In this document: piece after piece, positions 24,467 through 36,909 of the stretch
Position numbering within the stretch: position 1 is the first letter of the stretch
Layout of the letters: every line of letters begins with the position of its first letter
Origin: Phaffia rhodozyma
Lineage: Eukaryota; Basidiomycota; Tremellomycetes; Cystofilobasidiales; Mrakiaceae
DNA: 64,000 nucleotides
Reading direction: 5' to 3'
NCBI GenBank assembly: GCA_014706385.1
Contig: JACGZH010000007.1
Location: 1,123,501 to 1,187,500 of the forward strand
Program-made: the position numbers and the translations under genes
The notes under the pieces: generated by a model
Seen by the model: the letters and a program-made list of their open reading frames with translations, nothing else
Database searches by the model: none
What the model was told of the DNA's origin: nothing

Positions 24467-25868
24467 TTAATCTCGGTTCTGGTTATTAAGTACCCTCAAT
24501 ACCTGGAGGAACAAGTTGATGATATCCAAGTATAATCTGAGAGCTCCCATGATATACTCATCAGGCGAGAGCTTGTTCATGATGGCATGAGTCTGATTGG
24601 GACACGCATATGAATGTTACAGAATGCGTCAACTAAAAAGACACACATCTGTGAATAACACCTATAAAGGGAGGAACTTACATCGAAAAGAATGTATCCG
24701 GAGAAGACTAGACAACCGACACAGGCCAAGAAGAGATCCATTCCTCGGCTGAAAGGGAAGAAGACCGAAACCAAGGAGGCTGAATTGTAAAACAAACAGA
24801 GTAGGTACTGATTAGATAAGAAAATTCGTGTGGATACAACGGTCCATGTTGCAAGTAGAGGAAAACATGAATAACTCACTAGTGAACATAACCATTATTC
24901 CACCGAAAAGCCATGGAGCAAGTCCATCAAAGTCCCACTTGGACTGGAGCGTAAAGAGCGAGAGCCCGACGAACACGCCCAAGGTGATCACCAAAGCCTG
25001 AATGACGACTTTCTGATCATAATATCTATGCGCATTTGGAGAGTTGTGAGGTGTTAAGAGCGTGTGCTTACTAGCCTTGAAGGTCATCAAACTGATGTGA
25101 AATGAAATAAGATAAATGACGTACGAGACCACAGTCCCAATAGAAAGAGACTCAAACAGGGTGAACGCTCCGAGGAGGAACAGGTTGAGCGGGTGTGAAT
25201 CAATCTTCCAAAACAAGGTGAACAAGGAGGCGAATGTTCCCACCAACGGAAGCCAGAAGAACCAGGTGCTATATGGCGCGTGATGTAGACGTGAAAGTCA
25301 GTGGGAATCTAGCGAATAGAGGTGTTAAATATAGAGATGTGAATAACCTACTTCTCCTGAGTCCATCGAATGGCGGCAGGCTGACTCATACCTACAGCAA
25401 CAATAGCGGTGAAGAGGAGCTGAACGGCCAAGATAGAGTAGACTTTTCGGATAAAGCCCATCCTGATGAATGATACAGAAGAAAGCTTGTCAGGACTGAT
25501 ATCACAGGTGGAGGCAAAACCAAGATGATTTAGGAAGAAATCAGATGCACAAACCGAATCGAGACGTCACTGCTGCTAACAGAAGTTCCGAACTTGAAAT
25601 CGTCCTCATCGTCATCGTCCAGACCCTGTCTGGGCACATTCGAATGAATGAATGCATTCTGGGCAGCAGCCGAGGAAGACGCTAGAAGAGGGGCGTTTGC
25701 GTCGGCTGTAGGAGGAGCGGGATTGATAGCATCGTAGGATTTTGGACCCCCACTAGGAGGATTATAGGCGGGGGGAGCGCTACAAAGTAGATTTTGAACC
25801 AGAGTAGTCGATGAAGTGAATAAAAATCCCTTTTCCTAACAGTCAAGTGGAAGAACTTACTAAGACAT
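24467..25868 (-). CDS. BXI1: BAX inhibitor-1 family protein (Bxi1-like)
   Basis: Multi-pass ER/vacuolar membrane protein of the TMBIM/BI-1 family, linked in yeast to ER stress and calcium handling. The first coding exon is only 8 nt (25861-25868, ATGTCTTA). Joined to the next exon it reads [20 protein letters not shown], then an Asp-rich segment [17 protein letters not shown] and [16 protein letters not shown], the start of the membrane domain (about 25540-25440). Further blocks are [20 protein letters not shown] (about 25200), [20 protein letters not shown] (about 25000), [12 protein letters not shown] (about 24915) and [20 protein letters not shown] (about 24750-24690). The C-terminal exon has the family signature [20 protein letters not shown] and ends NNQNRD at 24467. 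Complete. Confidence 0.93.
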
Positions 25869-26133
25869 CGGACGAAGAACAGACGAGTATGATGATGATG
25901 ATGATGGTGGTGCTATTGCTGGTGGGATAAGTATAGAGCTGGTGGTTAAGAAGTACACCAAGGTCGGTGGCGGTGAGGCTGTGCTGTCTGATGAGGTCAG
26001 TGCTTGCTGGTCACTCGGCTGCCTTGTTACGTAATCATGCCGGTTACGCCGGTTACAGCCGAGCGATAAGATCAAGAGAACTTTCCGACTTTCATTACAA
26101 CCACAGACCACAGACCACAGACGACATACGACG
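25869..26133. promoter_or_regulatory. Divergent promoter BXI1 / PIG-S
   Basis: A 265-bp shared upstream region. It contains the palindrome TTACGTAA (26027-26034, bZIP-like), two GCCGGTTAC units (about 26040-26057) and a short tandem of CCACAGA near 26100-26120 just before the PIG-S ATG. Function of these sites is not shown. Confidence 0.4.
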
Positions 26134-28471
26134 ATGGATGGATCACAACATACAGAGTGTGTTGGAAGCGATGGAAGCGGTAGCGGGAAGAAGGAAGAGT
26201 TCGACACACCAGAAGAGTTAGAGGAACTGAGGAGTAATCGGTCGTGGATCCTTGTGTCGTTCTGGACAGCCATTGTGCTTTGCCTGCCGTACTGGTGGAT
26301 GTCGACCTCAATAGAAAGGCTCGCACTTCCCTCCTTGGATCCTTCTTCTTTGGCCCGGCTTTCTGTTGGTCTCTTTCTCTTCTGAATGATTTCACTACAG
26401 TCGATTTGAGAAGAAGCCCAAATCCTTCCTGAGCTCATTCAATTATGTATACCCTGCACCAGCCGCCGACATTTGTGGAACATGTCTGCCTGTCTTCAAC
26501 CGCGAGGGACCTGACGGAGGAGTCTCTCCAACAACTCATCCAACAGCTTCAATCCCTAATTTCAGATAGAGGTAGAGGTCTGGACCAAGATAAAATTCTT
26601 GTCTCTCTTGCAAATACAACCACTTCATCTTGTGGTGTATCAGGCACGTCAATTTTGACCTCCATCGCATTCTCTATATTCATCATTAATAACTTATCGG
26701 TTCTGTGTTCGATGCCGGCTATGTTTATAGACCATGTTCTTTCTTTCCCAGCTCATATTCCCCCAGCAACCGAACTAGCTCAAATAATCGATGATCTCTT
26801 GCCGTCAACTCAAGCGCTGATCAGCTCAACTTCCGAGCACGGGTCGAGATACATCAAGTACGCATCGCGACTTCGACTGAGCTTCACATTGCTTCTAGAA
26901 GATGTTACGGAGAGCGAGGTCACCGACTGGAATATTGAACAAGGCCTTGAAGGTATGTGTTTGGCGACTTCATTTTTCTGTTGCCTTGTTGATATCATCT
27001 CAACATTTTTCGATACAGAAATTTTTGAGCCTTTCTTGAGATCACTTTCCCCTATACACAACGTCACTGTTCGTTCTCAGATCCAATATCACTGCCCTCT
27101 ATCCGTTGAGCCTATCCCTCTTTCGGTCTTGAGACCAGGTAGTGAACAAGAGGAACATGAAAGATGGGTCGTCAGATCAGACGATGCGAGGGCTTTCGTG
27201 AACACTGAAAAATGGGAGGTTGATACGGGTGATCAAAGTACTTACGGAGATGAAGAGGACGTCAGCGTGTTAAAGATGATGATCTTTGTGCCGAGAACGG
27301 GGAGAAAGGATATGGGATTCGAGATTGAACATTCTGGTATGTGTTATGTTTCCACTTGTCTTTTTTCCTCTATAACCGTCTCTTATGCTGACGAGCTCAA
27401 TCTTATCTGGGTTATACGGCTCATTTGAACTGTCAAAGATGAGTTGTCAGACACGATCCTTCTACCGCAACAAGGAGCACTCACTATCCTTCCTTGGGCC
27501 ACAAGCGTCGGATCGTCAAAGACCCTTTCTCTTGATAACCTTCGTCCTGTTCTTCAAACTCAACTCCAAACACTGCACACCCTCCTTTCTGTCCCACCCT
27601 CAACACATGTTCGTTATGCGGTTCCATCCGGATCAGGCATCACATCCTTCCAACTCTCGACGATGCGCCGTCAACGAGCGATAGAGAATGTAAGAAGTGC
27701 GGTTGAAAGTCTGATGGCGTTGGAGAGATTGGTAATCAAGATTGGAGAAATGAGGGTGGGAAAGAACGTCAGAGAGAACGTGGCTAATGCTGTGGGTCAG
27801 CTTGAGAAGGTTTGTCTCTTCTCGGATCCTTCAGGCCTCATCTATGCTTCTGCAAGACGTATATTGACGCATGAAAATCAACTTGTCAATTTGATTTTAC
27901 ACATGTATATTTCTATCATCTGTCTACGCAAATCTCACGTTAGATTGTTCTCTCTACAAGTCCTCAAGAGATATTCGAACGATCCCGAACGGCGCTAAGG
28001 TTGAGCTCGAATGCGTTCTTCAATCCTACTATGCTTGGTCTTTTGTATTTCGTACGTCTGATCTTTCTCTCGAGATTGGTTGCAGATTTTACGAATTATA
28101 AACTGACTCTATCTACCATACCGTGATTTTGTTCATTGATGCTGGACAATATCCAGCCTGACGAGCATAAATACGCAGTCTGTAAGTGTCCATCCTATCG
28201 CTCCCATCTTGCCCGTTCACGACTGACCAACTCTCTTGACTTCTCCTTCTGGCGTTGCACAATCTGTCTGTGTTCCTTCGTTATCATGCGATCAAAATGC
28301 AAAGATGCACCGCTGTTTGCACCCGTAGGCGTACCTCTCATCGTCAGCGTCTTTCAAGCAATTCGTAGAAGAAAACGAAGACGTGCGTTAGGAAAAGATC
28401 AAGCCCGAACGTCTGTTAATCAGACTGTCAATCAGGGTAAAGAGCAGAAGAAATCTTTCGGAATGGAATGA
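26134..28471 (+). CDS. GPI17: GPI transamidase subunit PIG-S/Gpi17
   Basis: ER membrane subunit of the complex that attaches GPI anchors to proteins. After MDGSQHTECVGSDGSGSGKK, residues RSWILVSFWTAIVLCLPYWW form the N-terminal membrane anchor (about 26240-26300) followed by MSTSIERLALP, the family's hallmark. The luminal domain spans many exons: RYIKYASRLRLSFTLLLEDV (about 26850-26910), FEPFLRSLSPIHNVTVRSQI (about 27025-27085), WVVRSDDARAFVNTEKWEV, and ILLPQQGALTILPWATS (about 27457-27510). A C-terminal anchor is read in the last exons as EHKYAVYAPLFAPVGVPLIV (about 28162-28345), followed by a basic tail ending KKSFGME. Both anchors and the large luminal domain are present, as expected. Confidence 0.92.
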
Positions 28472-28911
28472 ATCTTTGTTTTGGCCGGTCGTCCAAGTTT
28501 ACCATTCTTGACACAAAGAGAAGAACAAAGGAACAGAAATAGAGAGAGCAACAAAGGGATAGCGAAGGTTTGGTGCGCATATAGAACGAAACACATATGG
28601 ACCTGTCCGGTCTAAAGAGAAAGTAAAGGAGAAAACCAAAGCAAAAGGTAACGAGAAACTATTTCCGAGGATAGAGTTGTGTATCGAGAGTGAAGCGAAC
28701 GCATAATACAAAGAGATGAACACAGAAAGACACTTTGAAGAAAGAAGTTGGTATGGAAACGAAAAGGAAATGTTAAAGATACGAAAGGGAAAAGAATGAA
28801 AACATAGTACAGATCCATGCGAGCGATTCAGAGAGTCTATTGTCCAAGATGAACAGAACAAAAAAGGAGAAAAATCCTGACGATCTAGTAGTGATTGAAA
28901 AAGACCATACC
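28472..28911. other. Intergenic between convergent genes
   Basis: About 440 bp between the PIG-S and CRAL-TRIO stops. A-rich on the + strand; apparently 3' UTR. Nothing else seen. Confidence 0.5.
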
Positions 28912-31363
28912 TTACCCACTCAGCCCTACCAATCTGCCAAGAACTCCCCATGCATCTCCCACCCGCATTCCTGCTCCTGTGCTCAATCCTCCTCCTAAAC
29001 TATTCACAACTACATCCGGGACTAAATTCTCATATACTTCCCGTAGAACAAACACTATTGTCGCCAAAACAAGCGCTTTGAGCTCAGACGAGCTTAAGCC
29101 TGATGGTTGCCGACGAGTTATCATTCGAGAGTTTGCTAGTTGTGAACTCGGTCTGAAACACGAATGACCCTGGTTGGATGAAGACGACAATGAAAATGCA
29201 TGTCGAGGAGAAGAAGAATCAGACAGCGCAAAATTCGAGAAGCCGAGAAGGAGAGCAAGGCGCGTTCTGATGTTTTTTGTCTTGAGCATAATGAGAAAAA
29301 TGATTGTCCGAAGGATATCTCGACTGGTTCTATCACGAGGTGCAAGTTCAGAGGGTGAATGTGGTCGGGCGCTGATCTCTGTACATGTTGGAAAGGCTAT
29401 TGGGGAAGGCGACCCCGATCGACAAGAAACATACGACGTGACTGAGTGGGAATCGGCGGAATCAGGGATCAGATCGTCTGGTTGGTCTATGCTAGAAGCG
29501 AACACCGAATGGAGTACTGTATCTGCTGGAGCGATAGGCTCGAGAGCTCCTAGATGATGTGTTGTTATTTCTTTGGCGTACGTTCTAGCTACGAATGGGT
29601 CGATCTCAAAAAGGTTAGGCGTTGAAACAGTACTAATCTCAGACATTGTCGTCCGACGGCGCGTCGCACTGGAAGCTTGAGAGTGGGAGGAGATTTCACT
29701 GCCGAGAGGAGACTCCGCTGAGCTGTGTGTAGATGGAAACAAAATTGACGGTGTTGATAGAACATGGGACGTTTCAGAGCCGTCAAACAAACGAAATTTT
29801 GGGAGAGTGAGCTCGATATTAGTAGGGAAGTCCGGAATTATATTAGGCAATCCGACTAAGCGATCGTCGGCGCTTTGACCAGAGCTACGAGGACTTGATC
29901 TTGTCTCGATTTCGGGTTCGAAAAATGACGATGATCGGCTGTGCTGTTGGCCTTTGACGCAATTTGGCTGATGATTGCCCGTAGGCTTGCCAGATTCGTA
30001 CAATCGAGTCGTAGAAGAAAACTCGGGGCGGCTGTACCGAAGCTGAACTTCGTTGGATGACTCGCCATGCGAGGAGATATATCTTCCGTTGAACTCTGGT
30101 GTCAGCAAAACCGACAAGATGAAGATGAGTTGAGTTGTTGTTCTTTGATCTTCCAGAGATAGCTAGCGCTCACCAGGAGGAAGGGAAGATCGCTCAAAGT
30201 ATAGCTGAAACAGTTCTTTCTCCGACGGGAACGTGATCTTGGCCAAGGTTGATGTTGGAAGCAACCGTTTGAGAATAGTCCAAGCACTAGCCCACCACCA
30301 GCCGAACCGCAGAATGAACACTGCCATGCAAATCGCCAGAGAAAGACTCATTATTAGCAGACAGATTCATTAGATAAAGTACATAATGACATAAAGCTTA
30401 CCATTGGAACATAAACCAGGGTACTGATTACGCCCCATGTCCAGCAAGAAAGGAAGGATTTCCAATTCCTTGAGAAACAAATCGAAGTCAACACCTAGGC
30501 CAGTACGCGCGCGGAGATTGATGGCGTATGCGTACTACGTTGCTCATTGAAGCTCCTTCCAGGTCTACTAATACTGTGAATGTTAAGCATGGAGACTGCT
30601 CATCAAGCTTCAGGTCCCTTAAATATCTTCTAGCACACTCAAAACTCCATCTTTGGGAGAGCAATCAAATGAAGACTTTTAGCAAGTTGAACCGACCGCT
30701 TCAAGACAAACCGGTTATTCTGAGAAGACTTGCATTATGGAATGTTTTAAACGTTCCAGACCTCCATCGTCTGATCGCTTGACTTTATTGAGCCGCAGTA
30801 CAGCCACCGGTCGATCGAGTCGATCACAACACTCCTCTGGCATAAATTTGAAGAGGTTGACATAGGACTTGTCTAGATGATCGAAATCAATCATTTCTGG
30901 CTTGGATTCTACTCGCCAGAGTAGGTGAGCTTGAAGAGCTTCGATTGTTTTTGTTTGACATTGATCGGCGCGCTGTTCGATTTTCATCCAAGACACAAGT
31001 GGGTCAGCAAAAAGAAGACAGGCACATCTTCTGGTGATAAGTTGATTTTTTCGATGGAGCAACCAGGGCATACTTTGAAGAATCGAAAGATGGTTGCTAC
31101 ATAAGGTTGTAAGAGCCAGTCAGGAAACAGGAATCAGAGGTATGAGTAAAAACTCCGGTTTCTCGGCAATATCCGTTCAGAAGATTGAACGCACCAGTGT
31201 CCCGAATAAAAGCTTTGGCTCTTTCCTCATCCTTCTGATCCCATCCATGTAGTTCAGACAGATGAGGAACAACTTCCAGCAAGACACGTTGCTGGAGAGT
31301 TTGAACAACAGAAAAATTCTGTCTCAATGCCAACAAGTCTGCTTGAACCAGGGTTGAATCCAT
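28912..31363 (-). CDS. CRAL-TRIO (Sec14-like) domain protein
   Basis: Likely lipid-binding or lipid-transfer protein of the Sec14 superfamily. The ATG at 31363 opens MDSTLVQADLLALRQNFSVV. An N-terminal helix ending KTIEALQAHLLWRVESKPEM (about 30960-30890) precedes the CRAL-TRIO fold: DRLDRPVAVLRLNKVKRSDD (about 30820-30770), RRYLRDLKLDEQSP and FTVLVDLEGASMSNV (about 30630-30545), FLKELEILPFLLDMGRNQYP (about 30485-30425), then WWWASAWTILKRLLPTSTLA (about 30310-30250) and a FPSEKELFQLYF segment. The C-terminal 350 residues (30117-28912) are Ser-rich and unlike Sec14, with a hydrophobic stretch near the end (LVLATIVFVLREVYENLVP) that might anchor the protein. The lipid cargo cannot be told. Splice sites between 31100 and 30350 are approximate. 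Confidence 0.82.
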
Positions 31364-31811
31364 TGATAGTTGGAGGCCCTGGATGGACTATATATCTGTT
31401 CAGCAGGGTGAATATCGATGGGTGTAGATGTCTTCTAGGATGCCCAGGACGCTTTTACCACTCACAAACTAGAGTTGTGGATGTCTGTCGACCGTTTGTT
31501 CGGCCGTAAGAATAATGATACTCGAGTGGATGACGGGTGTAGGAGAAGTAGCAGCCCTCACTCAGTTAGTGCTCGAGGTCGGCTTTGTCATTCAATCACA
31601 TGCACAGAAAAGAAACAACAAGTTTTTTGAGAGCAGGACAAGATTATTTTCATTCCTACATCGTTTTGGTTTTAATTCGATCGACTCCACGTCCTGTACT
31701 CTAGATTGATGAAAGCTCAGTAACAACATATATACTCTGCTCTATGATATTTCACTCGACCCTACTATTCTATGTTTGTTCCGGTCTTCTGAGCTTCTGA
31801 AAAGGACTGCT
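31364..31811. other. Intergenic, CRAL-TRIO upstream region
   Basis: About 450 bp between the CHY gene stop and the CRAL-TRIO start, both on the minus strand. It should hold one 3' UTR and one promoter. No gene or clear motif is seen. Confidence 0.4.
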
Positions 31812-33073
31812 TCAACGACGTCTGGTCGACCGCTGCTGCTCCTCTAGCTCATCATATGGCAGTCGCATATCCACCTTGTCACTAACATCCTGGTGTCGAG
31901 CGAAAGCACCTCGCTCGTCCTCATGTGCCACACGATCGTCCTTGATCATCCTGTATGCATTTAGAAAAACACAAAATTCCCAAAAGATAAATTGTGAGAC
32001 CTTTGTCGAGCGCGAAAGAAAATCAGACAGAATCGATCGAGACAGACTTTGAGTTTACTCGGGCATCTTCTCCCTCTACTCCAAGAACAGCTTGCGGGGT
32101 TTTGGCTTCTAGGACCTGGAAGAAGAAGTTAAATGAGGAGGAAGGAAGGAAGAAAGGAAGGAAGGAAGTTGTATCGAAACATCAGCTTGCCTGACAACAC
32201 ATGAGTTATTATAGTAAACAAGACACCAAGACGAACATAATGGTTGTCACCTGTACCAAGATGAAAACAAGCAAGACCATCAAAGGGCGTCAACAAAACT
32301 GAGAGAAACGGTGTCTAGGAGAATCGAGACGGACAGTTCGGGCAGTACTCATCGGACTCCTCATACACCGTCATGTCCTGTTTGTTTCATTTTATGGAAA
32401 AGAAATATATCGAACAGAAGAGATCAGCAACCCTAGTTATCGTTTCCAAGAATGATGACAGACTGACCTTTCGGAACGCCTTTTTACATTTTTTGCACAT
32501 GAATACCATCTCCATCGTTCGAGCAAGGTTGTGGTCCATTTTTTCAGCATCTAAAGGTTGTCAGTTTACAGGAAGACATCACGTCGATACACCAGGACAA
32601 AAGAGAAGTCAGTAAGACCTGAAAGACGGAGTAATAGAATAAGAATTGAATTTGAACTTACGACACTCTGGGCACTGTCGTTTCAAAAATATGTGTGTTT
32701 CGTACGAATAATCAGAGAGGGGCGTTGCATTATCAGAAGAAATCAACATGACGAAGAAGGTGAAACGAAAACGGAAACGGAAACAGATAGGATGTGATTT
32801 CTATACGAACGTCAAACCATTTGGAGCAGCACGGCGCTCGGATGGCAACCTGGGCATTAAGAACGTGTTTGCTGATTGACCCGGTGAACCATAAAGAGAG
32901 TCAGACGAAAACCAATACAATCTAATCGAGGTGCCGAGCTCACCACATGACTGAGTATGAGCTGTTCTTGCTGATGCTTCTGCTATTGCTGATGGAATGT
33001 ATGCTGTCTGACCCAGTTGGTAGTGAATGTTGTTCGTGCACAGCTTTTGCCGGTTGTAAATCACGTGCGTCAT
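31812..33073 (-). CDS. CHY-type zinc-finger protein
   Basis: Small (about 170 aa) zinc-binding protein resembling the CHY zinc-finger family; cellular role unknown. It starts MTHVIYNRQKLCTNNIHYQL (33073). Spliced exons then give VAIRAPCCSKWFD + CPEC + HAEKMDHNLARTMEMVFMCK, followed by KCKKAFRK, then DMTVYEESDEYCPNC + DNHY + VLEAKTPQAVLGVEGEDARV and an acidic/basic tail ending EEQQRSTRRR. Four Cys pairs plus His match the CHY metal-binding layout. Two exons are tiny: 13 nt (32662-32674, reading CPEC) and 14 nt (32237-32250, reading DNHY). The frame is maintained through all junctions, which supports the model. Divergent from PWP2 with only 97 bp between start codons. Confidence 0.82.
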
Positions 33074-33170
33074 AATTTCCTTTTCGCCAGGTAGGATTTC
33101 TCACCGATCCTACAACCCAACTCACCATCCGACCTTAACCTTCAACCTCTTTGCCTTTGTGAAGTTCAGG

Positions 33171-36100
33171 ATGAAGTCAAACTTCCAGGTAGGTCGTTAC
33201 TCGTGCGAGGATTCTGTTTAGCATGCGCTAATGCTCTTTGTGTCTCGAATGTTACCTTCAACGATCCCATCAATGACTTCTTCGCCTGGCCTTACTTTCG
33301 TCTCAAAAGTTCTCAAATCTGATAGGAACCGTCTACAGGCAAGGAAATGTCACCTTCACCCCAGATGGCAACTCGGTCCTCTCCCCCGTCGGGAACAGGG
33401 TATCCGTATTTGATCTAGTCAAGTAAGATCTCTCTTAATAATATCATCTCTATTTGTTCTCATCAAGACAGGCAGAGGTCCACTGGCTGCCTTATTATGC
33501 AAACTCCTATGGATCATTCTTCCTCTGAACATCATTACCATTCCATTCTTTTCTTTTCTACAGCAATAAGTCGAGAACTCTCAACTTTGAAACTAGGAAG
33601 AACATCGCGTGCGTTGCTCTCAGTCCGGATGGAAATGTCGTGATGGCTATCGACCTCGGTAAGCCGACCGCTCTGTTAAGCTTCGTTTGCCGTTGAAGAT
33701 TCCAGGCTGACCCGTAATGATGGGTTGAAATTCGACTGATGGCTCAATTCAGACGGCCGAGCTATCTTTGCCTCTTTCCGGAAGGGAACCGCTCTTCACC
33801 ACATGAACTTCAAGGCGCCTGTCAATGACGTCTCGTTTTCTCCCGATGGAAAGTACGTTTCACAGCCCTTCCTCTTGAGCTTTTGGAGTCTTATCGTCGC
33901 TCGTAATCAAATTCTTGAAACTGATCTGTTCCTTTTTGGGGACGTACTTTCAACAGATTCTTTGCAATCACTCACCAAACGCACCTGCAGATCTGGAAGA
34001 CGCCTTCTCATTTGGCTAGAGAGTTTGCGCCTTTCGCTCTTCACCGAACCTACACTGGCCACAGGGATGAAGTCTTGACTGTTACTTGGAGTCCTTGCTC
34101 TAGGTCAGTCTGACGAAAATCATGCGCTAGACTTCTTTATTGCTACTTACTTACTCTTAATTATCCTCTGTTTGTTCTTACGTAACGAAATAGATACATT
34201 CTCACCACTTCGAGAGACATGACCGCTAGATTGTTCACTCTCCACCCCGTAGAAGGATTCCGACCGAAGACTTTTTCGGGACATCGAGATATCGTCGTCA
34301 AGGCTTACTTCTCCAAGGATAGCAAGACCGTAAGTCACATCTACGCGTCAATTTCTCATGCCGAAGATGTGCTTATTTCTTCTTGGTCCTTCATCGGGTC
34401 TGCCTAAATATAGATCTATACTGTCAGTCGAGACGGAGCTGTTTTCGTATGGCAGGGAAAGACTACTGGCGGAGATGAGGCTTCTGAAGATGAAGACTTT
34501 GAGCCGGAGACAACTATTCTGGACGCTCCTGGGTCTTCTACCTCTGAAGCTAAGCTGAATGAAGTTGCCTACACCCGATGGGGAGTCACTGGTCGACATT
34601 ATTTCGCCCAGCCCGGAACCAAGGTTGTATGCACCACTTTCCACCCTGGCTCGTCCATGCTCGTCGTTGGTTTCTCCACAGGTGTATTTGGATTGTGGGA
34701 GCTTCCATCGTTCACCAACGTCCACACTCTCTCAATCTCCCAGGAAAAGATCTCCTCTGTCGCCATCAATCAGTCTGGAGAATGGCTAGTGTTTGGAGCT
34801 AGCAAGCTCGGTCAACTTCTCGTTTGGGAGTGGCAGTCGGAGAGTTATGTGCTCAAGCAACAGGGTCACTACTTCGATATGAACGCTCTCTCGTTCTCCC
34901 AGGATGGCCAGAATATCGCCACCGGAGGAGACGATGGAAAGGTCAAGGTATGGAACATGAACTCTGGGTTCTGTTACGTTACGTTCTCGGAACATAGCTC
35001 TTCGATCTCCTCGGTCGAGTTTGCCAAACAGGGCCAGGTCCTCTTCACTGCTTCGCTAGATGGAACCGTCCGTGCGTTTGACCTGGTTCGATACCGAAAT
35101 TTCCGAACATTCACATCCCCTACGCCCGTTCAGTTTTCTTCGCTTGCTGTCGATCCGTCTGGTGAGGTTGTCGCTGCCGGTTCACTCGATTCATTCGAAA
35201 TCTTCCTGTGGTCTGTACAAACAGGCAAACTGCTTGACATTCTGACCGGACATACTGCACCTGTCTCGGCGCTCGCTTTTGATCCTACGGGAAACCACCT
35301 TGCCTCGGTTTCATGGGATCGAACTTGCCGATTGTGGACAATCTTTGGAAGATCGAAAAAGTCCGAAGTGTTCTCTCTTTCGTCCGACGCGCTCGCCGTT
35401 GCGTTCAGGCCTGACGGAAAGGAATTGGCCGCCTCTACTTTGGACGGTCAGATCTCATTCTGGGATACCCTGGAAGGAAAGCAAACGGGAGTGATTGAAG
35501 GCAGAAAGGATATTGCTGGTGGACGAAAACAAGATGATCGGGTGACTGCTTCAAACAACTCGACGGGCAAGTCGTTCAACTCATTGGCTTACACGGCCGA
35601 TGGAAGTTGTGTATTAGCTGGAGGAAACTCCAAGTATGTCGTCTTGTACGATGTCCGGGACGGAGTAATGGTTAAGAAATTCCAGATCTCCGAGAATCTT
35701 TCTTTGGATGGAACGCAGGAGAAGTTGGATTCTAGAAAGATGACCGAAGGAGGTGTTTCTGTCGACACGCTCGACGAACGTGGAAATGAGAGCGACCTTG
35801 AGGATAGGTTGGACCTGACGTTACCTGGTGCTCAACGAGGCGATCTTTCGAAGCGAAAATACAAACAAGAGGTCCGAACAAAAGCCGTCAGATTCTCCCC
35901 TACCGGTCGTTCTTGGGCTGCCGCTTCTACCGAAGGACTGTTGATCTACTCACTCGATGAGACAGTCACGTTCGATCCTTTCGACCTCGCTATCGACATC
36001 ACTCCTCAATCTCTTCTTGCCACACTTGAATCCAAGGATTATCTCTTGGCATTAATCGTGGCTTTCCGGTTGAACGAACGACATTTGATTGTCAAGACGT

Positions 36101-36549
36101 ACGAATCGATTCCTCCTACGGATATAAGATTAATCGCTGGTCAACTCCCGAAAGTCTATGTTAAAGCACTGCTCAGGTTCATCGCCGGTCACATCGAAGA
36201 AGGACCTCACGTAGAATTCGATTTGATCTGGGTGTCGGCAGTGCTGACCGCTCATGGTCGATGGCTCAGAGATCGATCTGGAGAGTTTGCTAGCGAGTTC
36301 AGGGCCATCCAAAAGGGAGTGACTGATTTCTCACAGAGTATAGCTCGGCTGTTAGTACACCTCTCTTCCTTCCTGGTTCTTCTTCCTGTCTCTTTGGTTT
36401 CTGAAGAAGATTGCTGACTTTGGTTTTGTCTTCAAAACAGATCGGACGAGAACTCGTTCAGTTTGTCCTATATCATTCACCAACAACAAGCGTTTGAGGC
36501 TCAACTGGCGCAGGGTGAAGATGATAACAGCGACTTAATGTCTCTATAG
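33171..36549 (+). CDS. PWP2: Periodic tryptophan protein 2 (Pwp2/Utp1)
   Basis: WD40-repeat subunit of the UTP-B part of the small-subunit processome, needed for 18S rRNA maturation in the nucleolus. Exon 1 is 18 nt (MKSNFQ), joined to FSNLIGTVYRQGNVTFTPDG, the characteristic Pwp2 start. Two seven-bladed propellers follow: early repeats over short exons (33330-34400), for example LSPVGNRVSVFDLVN and HRDEVLTVTWSPCSRYILTT, then one long exon (about 34430-36350) with repeats such as FSQDGQNIATGGDDGKVKVW and FDPTGNHLASVSWDRTCRLW. The C-terminal Utp12-type helical domain (about 36000-36500) includes LIAGQLPKVYVKALLRFIAG and ends ...QLAQGEDDNSDLMSL. An acidic insert at about 34460-34520 is usual for the family. 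Complete. Confidence 0.95.
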
Positions 36550-36909
36550 ACGCTATTCTATGTTAAATTGTTTCTTGTAAACACAACATCGAAAGACCAA
36601 CACTGTCAATAAGTTTTCTGAGCAATTCTTTGGTTCTGGGTCTTGCTGATCTGGGGCTAGATGTAAAAGATTTCTTCGCTTCAAGTCGCGTTGTTACATG
36701 TATATTAATTTACAAAATAAAGAAAAACGCTTCAATGAATCGCCCAAGTTAAGAGGAAAGATAGAAGAAAAACAATTAAGAATATCGGACTGGCAGACCG
36801 CAAGTTAGGATGTAACAGGAAGACAGAAGGAGAATGAAGAAAGAGGTATAGAGGGAGAACACGACAAGAGACGGAAATGATCTACTCTAGATCAGGAAGA
36901 GACATAACA
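36550..36909. other. Intergenic between convergent genes
   Basis: 360 bp between the PWP2 and CHD1 stops; AT-rich, apparently the two 3' UTRs. Confidence 0.5.

Noticed and set aside
25860..26438. Leftward 192-codon frame opposite the PIG-S gene
   Set aside because: Antisense to PIG-S exon 1; its end coincides by chance with the 8-nt first exon of the BAX-inhibitor gene.
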